A stretch of DNA of 64,000 nucleotides from Hofstenia miamia. Lineage: Eukaryota; Xenacoelomorpha; Acoela. Below the pieces are notes generated by a model that saw nothing but the letters and a program-made list of their open reading frames with translations, had not been told where the DNA came from and did not search any database. The DNA lies in contig SCFE01000014.1 of NCBI GenBank assembly GCA_004352715.1, positions 1,613,426 through 1,677,425 on the forward strand, given 5' to 3'. The position numbers were made by a program, and so were the translations under genes. This document shows, piece after piece, positions 43,895-56,203 of this stretch (positions are counted from its first letter, which is position 1; every line of letters begins with the position of its first letter).

Positions 43895-44894
43895 NNNNNN
43901 NNNNNNNNNNNNNNNNNNNNNNNNNNNNNNNNNNNNNNNNNNNNNNNNNNNNNNNNNNNNNNNNNNNNNNNNNNNNNNNNNNNNNNNNNNNNNNNNNNNN
44001 NNNNNNNNNNNNNNNNNNNNNNNNNNNNNNNNNNNNNNNNNNNNNNNNNNNNNNNNNNNNNNNNNNNNNNNNNNNNNNNNNNNNNNNNNNNNNNNNNNNN
44101 NNNNNNNNNNNNNNNNNNNNNNNNNNNNNNNNNNNNNNNNNNNNNNNNNNNNNNNNNNNNNNNNNNNNNNNNNNNNNNNNNNNNNNNNNNNNNNNNNNNN
44201 NNNNNNNNNNNNNNNNNNNNNNNNNNNNNNNNNNNNNNNNNNNNNNNNNNNNNNNNNNNNNNNNNNNNNNNNNNNNNNNNNNNNNNNNNNNNNNNNNNNN
44301 NNNNNNNNNNNNNNNNNNNNNNNNNNNNNNNNNNNNNNNNNNNNNNNNNNNNNNNNNNNNNNNNNNNNNNNNNNNNNNNNNNNNNNNNNNNNNNNNNNNN
44401 NNNNNNNNNNNNNNNNNNNNNNNNNNNNNNNNNNNNNNNNNNNNNNNNNNNNNNNNNNNNNNNNNNNNNNNNNNNNNNNNNNNNNNNNNNNNNNNNNNNN
44501 NNNNNNNNNNNNNNNNNNNNNNNNNNNNNNNNNNNNNNNNNNNNNNNNNNNNNNNNNNNNNNNNNNNNNNNNNNNNNNNNNNNNNNNNNNNNNNNNNNNN
44601 NNNNNNNNNNNNNNNNNNNNNNNNNNNNNNNNNNNNNNNNNNNNNNNNNNNNNNNNNNNNNNNNNNNNNNNNNNNNNNNNNNNNNNNNNNNNNNNNNNNN
44701 NNNNNNNNNNNNNNNNNNNNNNNNNNNNNNNNNNNNNNNNNNNNNNNNNNNNNNNNNNNNNNNNNNNNNNNNNNNNNNNNNNNNNNNNNNNNNNNNNNNN
44801 NNNNNNNNNNNNNNNNNNNNNNNNNNNNNNNNNNNNNNNNNNNNNNNNNNNNNNNNNNNNNNNNNNNNNNNNNNNNNNNNNNNNNNNNNNNNNN
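43895..44894. other. Assembly gap of 1000 N
   Basis: Exactly 1000 N, a fixed-size placeholder. The right edge resumes in an (AT)n tract. Confidence 0.99.
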
Positions 44895-45010
44895 ATATAT
44901 ATATATATATATACATAGATGGCATCATAGTAATAATTATAAGAGCAACAGCAAGTTTCATTTCCACAAAATATACCAGCAATTTTACAAACTAAGAGTC
45001 TTAATAGTGT

Positions 45011-45058
<48 letters not shown>

Positions 45059-45077
45059 GTATATATATATATATATT
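44895..45077. repeat. (AT)n tracts bordering the gap
   Basis: Several long AT runs (44895-44912, 45017-45050, 45059-45076), which probably caused the gap. Confidence 0.85.
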
Positions 45078-45299
45078 TCTAATGGCTTCTCTATGTGAGC
45101 AAATAACTTACAAAATTCTAAATAAATTTATAAAATATTTCAAATTTTTTCAATAAACACAGTTCCTTTAGAATGTTACCTCCGTTACTTCTTTTTTTAA
45201 TGGTCTATACTTTAAAATCGACCACAGTTTATTATAAATTAAATCAATTCATTAAAATCTTCTTCTTTATTTAAACCGAATAGTTGAAAAGTTCTGCAA

Positions 45300-46205
45300 T
45301 TCGAAAATGTTTCACATGAAAATAAAAAATGCGATAAATGCTCTTCATCTTGTTGACAGAAGAACACTGCGCTTTGATGAGCTATGCTTCAAAGTGTGTC
45401 TGTATCTATTCCAAAATTCAGGTCCAGATTTAAAATTAAGCGATTCAGTTTTATTTTTAAAACAATTATTAGCAGCTAACTGTAGTTCATCACTAATTTT
45501 TTTTCGATTATTTTCAAGGATTATTTTATTTTGGGGTGAAAATCGTAGTCGAAATGCAATGTTTGATTTTCAAAGAATCTTAGACAGTTAATTTATCATT
45601 CAAAAAAGGTTTACAGTGTTTTGAAATTCTCATTTTGGAATCATATTATTGTTTATTGTGATGATTATGTTCTTAATGCATGACCATTGTTCACTACAGT
45701 TTTTAATTGTTAATTCAGGAAAATTTTCTTGAATGTGATAGTCAAGTTCTGTTTTCCATGCAAGCAAATCGACTTTTGACAAATCAAACTGTTTAATTAC
45801 TTTAGGTTCTTCTTGACAAATTCAAAAATTGTCCATACTGGATAAAGTCCCCTTAGAGAAGCTTCTGGAAAACGTTCAGCATCCTTATCCACATATTGAG
45901 TCGCTAGATGCCTATCAATTTTATTTGACACTATTGCTAAGTCAATTACACTTTTACCATTAATTGCTTCAAATGTATATTCGCCTTGATTAAGTATCAT
46001 TACAGGTTTATTTAATAAGAGATTGAAAATGATATCTCATGCATCATTATTGCAATGATCACCCAACTAGGATGCCGTGCGTTAAAATCTCCAAAGATTA
46101 GCATACCAATACCTAACTTTTCTTTTTCTTGTGGTAATATATTAATTTGATTTAGTAACAATTCAACTCTTACTTTATCATTAGGAGTCTTCCAAAAGAG
46201 GCTTT
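45300..46205 (-). pseudogene. Internally deleted non-LTR ORF2 (endonuclease and C-terminal zinc knuckle)
   Basis: Minus strand: FWKTPNDKVRVELLLNQ, then MLIFGDFNARHPSWV (the endonuclease GDFNA-H box, near 46060-46110), then GKSVIDLAIVSNKIDR (near 45930). Further on comes FCQQDEEHLSHFLFSC, a C..H..C knuckle typical of retroelement C-termini (near 45330). The reverse transcriptase between them is missing. Confidence 0.7.
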
Positions 46206-46404
46206 GTTCAAGAAGAAAAAGAAGCTAAAAAATATGATAAGTGCAAATGTTGTGAAAAAATATGTGATAACCACTCCAATTATGACAACTGTGTTGTATG
46301 TAATGCAAATTTTCATGCTTCCTGCATTAATATGAACTCTGCAGAATTTGATGTTCTTATTAAACTTGAAAATAATACAGCTTTGTTTTGTGATAACTGT
46401 TAAC
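46206..46404 (+). pseudogene. Inverted ORF1 fragment with PHD-like zinc finger
   Basis: The plus strand encodes KCKCCEKIC, then NCVVCNANFHASCI, then ALFCDNC followed by a stop: a C4HC3-type PHD finger pattern as found in ORF1 of some CR1-like elements. It begins exactly where the minus-strand endonuclease fragment begins, so the two lie head to head. Confidence 0.65.
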
Positions 46405-46439
46405 CGCTCAAACCTAACTGTTTATTTTTTAAGAGTTTT

Positions 46440-46529
46440 TTTAAGAGTTAAAGCAAATTTATTGCGTAACTTAGTAACAAGTACTACAAACTAACACACA
46501 AACAAATATAAATATACAAAAATATAAAT
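46440..46529 (-). mobile_element. 3' end of the 58.8-kb retrotransposon family
   Basis: The sequence from AGTTAAAGCAAATTTATTGC to the N at 46530 matches 58830-58914 almost base for base in the same orientation, so it is the 3' UTR of a minus-strand copy whose body is not present here. Confidence 0.75.
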
Positions 46530-47123
46530 NTATATATATATATATATATATTTCTAATGGCTTCTCTATGTGAGCAAATAACTTACAAAATTCTAAATAA
46601 ATTTATAAAATATTTCAAATTTTTTCAATAAACACAGTTCCTTTAGAATGTTACCTCCGTTACTTCTTTTTTTAATGGTCTATACTTTAAAATCGACCAC
46701 AGTTTATTATAAATTAAATCAATTCATTAAAATCTTCTTCTTTATTTAAACCGAATAGTTGAAAAGTTCTGCAATTCGAAAATGTTTCACATGAAAATAA
46801 AAAATGCGATAAATGCTCTTCATCTTGTTGACAGAAGAACACTGCGCTTTGATGAGCTATGCTTCAAAGTGTGTCTGTATCTATTCCAAAATTCAGGTCC
46901 AGATTTAAAATTAAGCGATTCAGTTTTATTTTTAAAACAATTATTAGCAGCTAACTGTAGTTCATCACTAATTTTTTTTCGATTATTTTCAAGGATTATT
47001 TTATTTTGGGGTGAAAATCGTAGTCGAAATGCAATGTTTGATTTTCAAAGAATCTTAGACAGTTAATTTATCATTCAAAAAAGGTTTACAGTGTTTTGAA
47101 ATTCTCATTTTGGAATCATATTA

Positions 47124-48123
47124 NNNNNNNNNNNNNNNNNNNNNNNNNNNNNNNNNNNNNNNNNNNNNNNNNNNNNNNNNNNNNNNNNNNNNNNNNNNNN
47201 NNNNNNNNNNNNNNNNNNNNNNNNNNNNNNNNNNNNNNNNNNNNNNNNNNNNNNNNNNNNNNNNNNNNNNNNNNNNNNNNNNNNNNNNNNNNNNNNNNNN
47301 NNNNNNNNNNNNNNNNNNNNNNNNNNNNNNNNNNNNNNNNNNNNNNNNNNNNNNNNNNNNNNNNNNNNNNNNNNNNNNNNNNNNNNNNNNNNNNNNNNNN
47401 NNNNNNNNNNNNNNNNNNNNNNNNNNNNNNNNNNNNNNNNNNNNNNNNNNNNNNNNNNNNNNNNNNNNNNNNNNNNNNNNNNNNNNNNNNNNNNNNNNNN
47501 NNNNNNNNNNNNNNNNNNNNNNNNNNNNNNNNNNNNNNNNNNNNNNNNNNNNNNNNNNNNNNNNNNNNNNNNNNNNNNNNNNNNNNNNNNNNNNNNNNNN
47601 NNNNNNNNNNNNNNNNNNNNNNNNNNNNNNNNNNNNNNNNNNNNNNNNNNNNNNNNNNNNNNNNNNNNNNNNNNNNNNNNNNNNNNNNNNNNNNNNNNNN
47701 NNNNNNNNNNNNNNNNNNNNNNNNNNNNNNNNNNNNNNNNNNNNNNNNNNNNNNNNNNNNNNNNNNNNNNNNNNNNNNNNNNNNNNNNNNNNNNNNNNNN
47801 NNNNNNNNNNNNNNNNNNNNNNNNNNNNNNNNNNNNNNNNNNNNNNNNNNNNNNNNNNNNNNNNNNNNNNNNNNNNNNNNNNNNNNNNNNNNNNNNNNNN
47901 NNNNNNNNNNNNNNNNNNNNNNNNNNNNNNNNNNNNNNNNNNNNNNNNNNNNNNNNNNNNNNNNNNNNNNNNNNNNNNNNNNNNNNNNNNNNNNNNNNNN
48001 NNNNNNNNNNNNNNNNNNNNNNNNNNNNNNNNNNNNNNNNNNNNNNNNNNNNNNNNNNNNNNNNNNNNNNNNNNNNNNNNNNNNNNNNNNNNNNNNNNNN
48101 NNNNNNNNNNNNNNNNNNNNNNN
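47124..48123. other. Assembly gap of 1000 N
   Basis: Exactly 1000 N; flanked on the right by an (AT)n tract. Confidence 0.99.
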
Positions 48124-49013
48124 TATATATATATATATATATATATATATTGACTTTGCAATATATCAATTTTATTAGATTGTTATCAATATAAACATAT
48201 AAATATGAAATAGAATAACTTTCGTTTTTTTGGTGCATTGCTAAAACTTAGCTCTATTTTGCGTTTTGTTACTGTTCAGTCTTCGGTTTTTTTCAATGCT
48301 TGTTTTTAATTAATTTGCTGTGAAACATCATTTTGCATTTTTTTTGTAGCCCTGAAAGATTCATTCCCAGTATTTGCGAGATAGGAATAATCCGAAAATT
48401 TTAAATCAGCGGTAATATATTCAGATTTCATGTTATTCATTAGAAAATACCGTTTTCTTTTTTCTGAGAAAACTCATAATTAACTTAATTGAATTTTGTC
48501 GAAATCCTTAATTTTTAAGTTTAGTCGCCAAATTTTCATTGAGTTAAAAGCTTTTCTTAATAATAATATAAATAATGTCAAAAATAATAATATGAGTCAA
48601 GTCAATTTATTACGCCAAATAATAAAACATTACAAATACTACAAGTTACAGAAATATAAAAATCTAATTAATATAAATGTCAATGTTTGTGAGCTTGTCT
48701 ATATGTGCACTAATTCTGATTTTGGAATTTATGAAATTTGTTACTATCTCTTAAATTTAATAGAGTTTTAAAATGACTTTCTAATTTTTTTAAGCTTGTT
48801 CATCTAGTTTCTACTAGGAATTATTGTTTTAGAGATCAATTGCCCTGTGTTGAAAGACATTGAACACATTTTCAACTGACATAAATTTGTACGACCGATT
48901 TTTCAGTTTAAATGGTAATTCAGTATAATAGAGATTAGCATTAGCTTTGAATCCCAATAAAAGATTAAAGTTTGTACCTGAATAATAAATGTATATATAT
49001 TTATTTTTATACT
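48124..49013. other. AT-rich sequence without a recognised gene
   Basis: Begins in an (AT)n tract. The plus-strand frame at 48496-48771 is Asn/Lys/Tyr-rich and reads as chance coding in AT-rich DNA. Confidence 0.5.
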
Positions 49014-49019
49014 CTAATG

Positions 49020-49285
49020 AAATATCATGATTTTTAAGAAATACGAAATTTTTAGAGTCCAGTTATATACATTAGAATTGTCCATATTCTGGTGATTTTG
49101 AGAAGTTGCGTTTGAACAATCTGCTACTGTGAAGATTTTGTTAAAAATTACTATGCAAAAAATTTTTTTTCCAAGCAATTGATTTTTAGATCCCCTCAAA
49201 AGCAATGAAGTTTTGCTCTCAAAATTGTAGTAATTAGGGCACTCTTCTGTGTCCAAATATAATTTTTTGACATTTGTTGCATTAT
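49020..49285 (-). CDS. Possible Ig-like exon (weak)
   Basis: After a good acceptor (TATATTTGCAG) the minus frame reads LYLDTEECPNYYNF, then SKTSLLLRGSKNQLLGKKIFC and later a second Cys and several N-glycosylation sites before a stop near 49020. The spacing of hydrophobics before the Cys resembles exon 1 of the Tie-like gene, so this may be a paralogous Ig1 exon. Its end is not defined and it could be a chance frame. Confidence 0.3.
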
Positions 49286-50054
49286 TTCCTGCAAATATAA
49301 AACTAAATCGACAAAATATCATTGTTAAAATATCTTAGGAATTTTCAGGCAATCGTTATGTTATTGATGACGACACTAAGACAAAATCAAGCCTATTAAG
49401 TTAATTTTTGCAAAAATCAATTGAATTTGAATGCATATAAGCAAGCATTTAGTTACCGGTTCCTTTTTAATGTAAGACTTTGCACTGTAAATTGAACTTA
49501 AATTTTTTGCAATTTACAACAACTAAAAGGAATAATAAATGCATTAGTAAGAAGTAATTACAAGTGCCTAAAAATTGACTGTATTTACCTAAAAATTTCA
49601 GTTTTACATAAAAAACACAGTTTCACCTAAATATTTGAAATTATGTGACTCTAAATTTTGTAGGTGTTTATATCAACACTACCACGATAAAATTAAAGTC
49701 AAACTTTTTTGCAGTTTTAGAATGCTATGGCTATATCAATTGATATGCCATTTTTTGAAGTTTTTATGTAAAAGGAATTTTTTGTAGATTTTAATTTATT
49801 GAATCATGATAGCCCCAGTAATTAAAAATATGCATGGAATTTATAGAACATTAGTCTCTGACAAAGTAAATAGAAGTTTTAACTGGTCCATAAAATATGG
49901 TTGAACATCAAAAGATAAAAAACAAGCGTAAACTTATAGAATCTTACCACAGTACCAGTTTATTGTTCACAATACGTCAGTCTACTAAGATCGATCTTAA
50001 AATATATAATGCAATGAAGCTTTCGACCTTGAGCGTAAATTAAAATGATTTAAC

Positions 50055-50410
50055 TTTCACAATCATTATTATTGCATTACAAAGAAATGAATGCAGCTTA
50101 TGTCTAATTGGTACGTTTGTAAATCTGATTTTTTAAGAAAAAATCTATAAGTAGCTCATTTTTGTGAATAATGTTTTTTTCACAACATCTTGTATGCTAA
50201 TCAGCCCTGTAGTTGTAGCTGCACCATTAGTAGACCTTTCTTCTTAAGAAATTTCCAAAGTTTGCCAACATGGCATATCGTAAGCCTCTGAAAAATATTC
50301 AAAGTTTTCATAATGCTAACATTCACCCCTAAATATAATACCTCAACTTTTTTAGGCAAGATGCCGTGGTAGCGGTATTTTTCTATATTGTCAAAATACT
50401 GCGCTATCGG
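50055..50410. repeat. Dispersed repeat, copy 2
   Basis: Partner of 28655-29010 in the same orientation and clearly diverged, so an old family. It ends in CGGTATTTTTC and CGGTTTCGGTACCG motifs like the hAT-type elements. The minus ORF at 50201-50494 lies within it and is not a gene. Confidence 0.6.
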
Positions 50411-52016
50411 TTTCGGTACCGCTATATTGTCGGTTTCCAACAATAAAATAAATACGAATTGCAATCCCACCCTCAAAAGCTTTAGAGTTTTCAAATTTTA
50501 CTGTTACAAACTATCATAGCTTAGATTTGAACGAAATCACAAATCTTATGAGCTAATGAACGCGTATTTTAGTATGCTGGACACGTAGGAAATTACTATG
50601 TAGAAATTATTTTTGAATTTTTACTAGCATGTAGCCAGTTAAGATCTAATCTAGAAACCAAACAATAAAATTTTCAATAGCACTTGACTACTAGTTTTTA
50701 TCATTGTTGCATAAATGGTTGCTTATTAAATTTCCCTTGAAACCATCATTCAAATGGTTTTGTTGTATTCTGGCGTATAAAGAGTCCAAACGGTTGCTTT
50801 AAGTAAGTATTAAAAATAATTCGGTACTCCAAAAAATTGCTCAAGACCAGCATTAATTGTAGATGAATAAAATTATAAACTTCCTTCATATCAAATATTT
50901 GGGTGTGATTTTTCATAAAATTCCAGTGACATTTTTTCTGGAAATTTGAGATAAGAAAAAGAAAGATACTTCGAAAGAATATACTTTTGCTAATTTTAGA
51001 ATACCAGTTTAAATTGCTTAAGAAAAGTATCTAACACTATTTCATACCTATGAATAAGGTATATCTGCTTTAAGCAAGGTTTCAATTAAGAAACAACAAA
51101 ATTATGAGCCTAATGAAATTCGTTAAAGAGATATTCAACACCGAATTCTCTCACTATTGTAACAAACTTAAATTTACAAAAACATTTGAGAGGGTTGAAC
51201 AACTAAAACACTTATAATTCATAATATTTGTAATTTTTCTATATACTTTAGTAAAAATTAATTTGAAAAATGTTAATAAAAGTCTACATAAATGACTGTC
51301 TATATTTCTTGACATCAATCATTGATAATGTAAGCTTTGTTTGAAGAAAAACAAAGTGTCATTTTTGACAGGAAATTAGTTATGCAAATGTACCAATAGT
51401 GATTATTTACAAAGTGATTATCTGTTTCTTCATTTTTATATCATCAAAAGTATAATTTGAAAGCATCTCTATGCGTGAAATGCAATATACAAATAAATTG
51501 AATGAAGGAAAACTTTAAGGGTATGGCACACTATCAAATTTGTAGGACCAACATTTGGTAAGCAAAATTTTTGACGAAGGTTTGACAATGTATCACTCCC
51601 GTCAATACGCCATCAGACAAGTCACAATTAAACCTCTTACCAGACAAATTGATAATCAAAATAATTTAGATGTTTTCCGTAAAACATTCTTCAAACAAAC
51701 TATAACATACGTAATAATCGCATGTACTGTCGTTGAAGTAAATTAATTTAAACTTGTAGAAACAGCATTAAATTATTCCTTTATCTATTCCGTACCAACA
51801 TTTTTGCTTATTTATTTGTGTTCAGTGCTAAAACAACCTGATAGAGAATGCATTCATTTACCGACAACGTAGTGATTAATTAATTAATTTACTTTAAGTG
51901 CTTTTTTGTCGTTGGCGATGTAAAGCATGTTTTATAAATTAGCACCATCGTGAACAGTCTATTCGGATGATTTGCTTGGAGTACATGTTCTTAAGCACAG
52001 AAGAAAGAAGCATTAA
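50411..52016. other. AT-rich sequence without a recognised gene
   Basis: No exon or repeat boundary recognised. The plus ORF at 51555-51746 has no motif I know. Confidence 0.45.
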
Positions 52017-52201
52017 GCCCCGTTTACACGATAAGTTTTCCCTCATGGCTTTCCCTTAGGTCAGGGAAAACTTACCATTTAGACGCAAATAGGCTAGAGA
52101 TAATTGCTCGTAAGGGAAAACTTACGACCTCTGAAAATGTTGGTAAGTTTTGTGGTTAAAAATGTATAGTCACAAGGAAAAACTTATCCTGTAAACGGGG
52201 C
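52017..52201. mobile_element. 185-bp MITE with GCCCCGTTTACA inverted repeats
   Basis: The ends GCCCCGTTTACACGATAAGT and inverted GCCCCGTTTACAGGATAAGT pair over about 23 bp with one mismatch. The interior repeats GGGAAAACTTAC several times. No target duplication is clear, so the superfamily is open. Confidence 0.75.
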
Positions 52202-53503
52202 CCAAATCGGGCCTATGTTTATGTCAAGAAGCAACACTGATACAACTCATTTAATTATGAGTTGCAAATCCATCTCTAAAAATCCTATAATGGGAAAATA
52301 TTCAAACAAATTCTTCAAAATCCCTCCAATATTCGCAAAAAATTTAAGAATTCTATCCACTTACATTCGCATCTGCATCCACACATAAATATCAAAATTA
52401 GCATTCTCGTCCAAACTCAAACAAATTTGTATCCACAAATATCCACACATGCTAATGTCAGTTTTTAATAATTTTGAAAATAAAATTTTTTATTTATTGC
52501 TTCACCTATATACTACCAAAAGTAGCAAACATAAAAAAATTATGCTTAGAAAAGTATTCTTAAAAGTAAAAGCATACATAGCTAAACTTAAACTGCTTGG
52601 GGATTATTTAAGTTTTTTAAATATCTACTCTAGCACATCAGGTTAATGTCCTTTTGGCTCTTTTTTGGCTCTTTTAAAAATGTTTTTATATATACTTAAT
52701 GAAAGTACAAATTAAATGATCTCATTGAAGTTCAGTCATAAAAATCTTCTTTATAAAAAGCACATTTCAATGCAAATCAGAACGAAAAGAGCTCTCTGTT
52801 GTTGTGACTTAACTTCACTTCATTTCGCTGTAGTTTCATATTCACTATTGGCAATAGCCCACCCAAAGCTTTGAAAGTAGACTCGCCTATGATACAGAGC
52901 TGTTAGTAGGTCTGAAATATTCGGTTCCACCAAGGCAAACCTACAAATGCAGTTAGGAAGTCTAACTCAGAAGGATGGAATTGACAAAGAATAAGCCTAA
53001 CCGAGTCGAAATTCCTTAAGAGTCTAATATTAAACCGTTATGTCACAGTTTATATATTTATTCATATCATAAAAAAGTAAAATTCGCGCAGATCAAACCT
53101 CATCTATTGTTAATTTGCATCTTCGAGCAATGGCAGTAAATGTTGACAGGGCTCTGATTATACTAGGAATGGGTTGGATTAAAACGGCAGCAGTGCTTAT
53201 CCTAATGCTGCTACTAAATGTGGAAAGTAGCTCCAAGCGAAAGTGATATCAGAAGAGCTGAAATCTATATCTAATTGTTATTGGTATATTTAATTTAATT
53301 TCACCTTTTTTGGATAACCATTGTTGTGTGTTTGCTTTTGTAGAGACGACCGATATATTACGGAAGCAATAACATTCATACTTTTTAGGTTTTGTAAGTT
53401 TCCATGTATTTTTTATTTAGAAATGACTAATTAATATAAAAATCCTTAATATAATATATGTTGGGAAAGAATTAGGATTCAAAAAACATGTTTTCATGAT
53501 TAA
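52202..53503. other. AT-rich sequence without a recognised gene
   Basis: Nothing recognised on either strand; the plus frame at 52449-52646 is low complexity. Confidence 0.45.
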
Positions 53504-56123
53504 CTCTAGAAGCGCCAAACCCGTCAATTGACGATTTTGAAATTTTAAATTATAATAATTTTTTTGTAGAAGTGGTTTTTCCTCAGTAATTATTTACTAT
53601 TTTTTTATAATTGCAAAACACCAGTAGACCAATTTTTCTTCCGATAATACCACATAGAAAACATATATATCTTTAAGCAACATTACCCGTCAATTGACGA
53701 CTGCTATGACCTCAAAGTTAAATTTGTTACTTAAGCTAAATGTATGTTTTCAGGATACACTATTAATAAAAAAGTTATATTATTATATCTCGCTATACAA
53801 TTGGTTTCTACACATTAACTCTTATAAAAATCTTAGCCTTATATTTTTGCTGCATGTTTCTAATATTTGGTGCAATTTATGAACATATTTACAATTGGTC
53901 GACCAAGTTGATAAAGATACATCTATATTGCAATTTTTATTGAGACTGTATATGCGCTAACAAAAAACAAAAGAAGTATTTAAAAACTATTCGTCAAAAC
54001 AGTTGATACATATGACACCCTGGCATTTCACACAAACAAGTTTACTGCACAAATTCACAGTTCTATTCTTTTCACAATGAAAATTAATCTGACAAGTGAC
54101 TCGCTTTTGGAGAGTTGGGACAAAAGAGCATTGAGTAGTCTGAATATCTACGTCTTTCCTGAGATCTTTGGACAATTGTTGCAGAAAAGTGCGTCTACTG
54201 ATATCAGAATGTGTTTGTTTTTATACAGCACCCATGCATTCACTTCAGCAATATCCAAGATATTATAAAAACGTCCAAGGGCCAGCGTCTACAGCCCAAT
54301 TTTGTCAATTTTGACGACACATATTGTCTAGTAGATAAACTGCATATTTATAATTATAAAATAATACAATTTCAGGCTCTTCTTACCATCTTTTTGATAA
54401 ACAGCACCACTATGCTGTGTAGAAAGTGTATGCACAAATCTTTTTGGTTTGGCTCGATATCGGGTAAGGTGCAACTTGCCACTTTGGTACATTACAGAAT
54501 CAGCAGTCCTAAATTTTGGGAAGGAGGAAGTTCGCGACGATTTGAACGCAGGGTTTCAACTATTGTTGTACGGACTTGGAGCATAAGATGAGCAAGTTGT
54601 TTAGAAGTAAAAAAATTATCAATAGTTACATTTTATATTTGCAGTAATTTACAAAACGTAATATAGAAATCGTCAATTGGTATATTAAAAGTCTGGCGCT
54701 TCTAGTATTAATTGCGGTGTTATTAAATGTTAATAATGTATATATGCCCATACAAGGTTGGAACCGGAACTAGTAATGAATATGNGAGCAAGTTGTTTAG
54801 AAGTAAAAAAATTATCAATAGTTACATTGTATCTTTTGTTGTTCAGATGTTCCATAAGTGTTTGCACAAATGTGTACTAAGTGACACATGTCTGTTCTCA
54901 TCTTTTCCAAGATAGGGCTTGATATATAACAATATTTTGATGAAACATCAGCTAATATTCAAAATTTTTATCCCAAATTGATCCGGCTTTGCGAGCATAT
55001 ATTGCGTAAAACGCAGCATGCTTTAGTCGGAATTAATTGTTTATCAATAGGCAAAAAAGATTATGGGTGGTAGCAACGTTGAGAATTGGCTACAAAGCGA
55101 TCTAAAATAGTTGAAATTAGACAAAGCTTGTTATGTTGCAGATTTCTAAGGCGATCTTGACGACGATCAAATCTGAGAAACCTTTTTATCTCTCTCATTT
55201 TTTGGCGGGAGAGTTTCTTATTGAATATGGGACATCCATATGTCGATGACCATAGTTTTTCAAATAGATAATTTCGTGGATATGTATTTCCTTTTAGGTA
55301 CAGTAGTTTTACGAATTTTTTCTAGCTCATCTCTTGTTAGATTCTAATCATCTATCATTTCATTAGCAAAAGCATTTGTACAATCGACAATAGGATTCCA
55401 TGCGTCTAATGGACTTATGATGTCAGAACAAGCTCGTGTTACACATTCATGCTCGCTTACTATATTTTATCGTTGCATTCTATATTCTACTACGTCTAGC
55501 TCTCTGTATTTTCAATTATTGTCCATTCAGTTCCATCTCGCGCTCGAAGTGAATTATTTTCATTGTCAATCTCTTCGTGACTGCTATGTGACAAAAGGTC
55601 TAAATCCTCATCACTGCTGCTTGTTGAATATGAAATATCATGCAATAGCTGTTCATCATTATTCTTCTCTTCCTCTTCTAAATCGTGTTCAGTATCATTT
55701 CCAGATTCATCACTTGGAAGATTTATCATTGTTTGCAGGAAACGTTGAGCTGACAATCATTGAGATACACAAATAACAAATGATACTGGTATGCTTGAAA
55801 TTTCTACACCTTTGCCCACATTTGCAGCAATTTTATCAAATGAAATTGGAGTATATTTAGTAATTCATGATGATTGGGTACAATTGGGTGCGAAATTCTT
55901 GGTGCAAAATATTCGCACCTCTTTGAAAAATTTACACAAACTATTCACACCCTTTTTATTATTTTGATAGGACAATACAATATGTGTACATGAATATTTA
56001 CATAAATTTATGTCTTAAATATCATTTATAATATGTTACTAAGGTTATGGTTATATTTGCAGTAATTTACAAAACGTAATATAGAAATCGTCAATTGGTA
56101 TATTAAAAGTCTGGCGCTTCTAA
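53504..56123 (-). mobile_element. piggyBac-type transposon, shown as two joined alleles
   Basis: Left end CTCTAGAAGCGCCAAAC after TTAA (53500-53503); right end, inverted, CTAGAAGCGCCAGAC before TTAA, seen twice (54708-54711 and near 56124). Subterminal palindromes CCCGTCAATTGACG lie at 53520 and 53686. After the single N at 54785, 54786-54829 repeats 54590-54633, and 56051-56203 repeats 54634-54784. The simplest reading is one allele with an internal deletion (left contig) and one full-length allele (right contig). Removing the overlap gives about 2.4 kb, normal for piggyBac. Confidence 0.85.
53987..55756 (-). pseudogene. Decayed piggyBac transposase
   Basis: Minus-strand pieces in piggyBac order: an acidic Ser-rich N-terminus beginning MSAQRFLQTMINLPSDES (55756) and containing DGTEW; IKRFLRFDRRQDRLRN (near 55160); VTIDNFFTSKQLA and ETLRSNRRELP (near 54620-54540); KPKRFVHTLST (near 54440); FYNILDIAEVNAWVLY (near 54240); and a Cys-rich C-terminal finger CQINFHCEK...CVKC...CINCF ending near 53987. 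Stops and frameshifts interrupt every section, so it is inactive. Confidence 0.85.
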
Positions 56124-56203
56124 TTAATTGCGGTGTTATTAAATGTTAATAATGTATATATGCCCATACAAGGTTGGAACCGGAACTAGTAATGAATATG
56201 AGG

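Larger units (their letters stand above)
45051..47123. repeat. About 595-bp segment printed twice (45051-45648 and 46531-47123)
   Basis: The stretch beginning TTTCTAATGGCTTCTC at 45076 recurs base for base from 46551 to 47123. The second copy starts right after the single N at 46530 and stops at the next gap. It looks like a redundant contig or the other haplotype placed in series. Confidence 0.85.

Noticed and set aside
44914-44961. Minus-strand ATG followed by a signal-peptide-like hydrophobic run (MKLAVALIIITMMPSM) next to the N gap, as a first exon for the CTLD-C gene
   Set aside because: The only nearby GT gives phase 2 while the lectin exon needs phase 1, and the run ends in an (AT)n tract; support is too weak.
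43864-44982. Long open frames across the N gap (also 47096-48238)
   Set aside because: They are open only because N is translated as X; there is no sequence to support them.
45307-45591. Plus-strand 94-residue frame, present twice (also 46782-47066)
   Set aside because: It is the antisense shadow of the retrotransposon C-terminal zinc-knuckle region on the minus strand, and the second copy is an assembly repeat.
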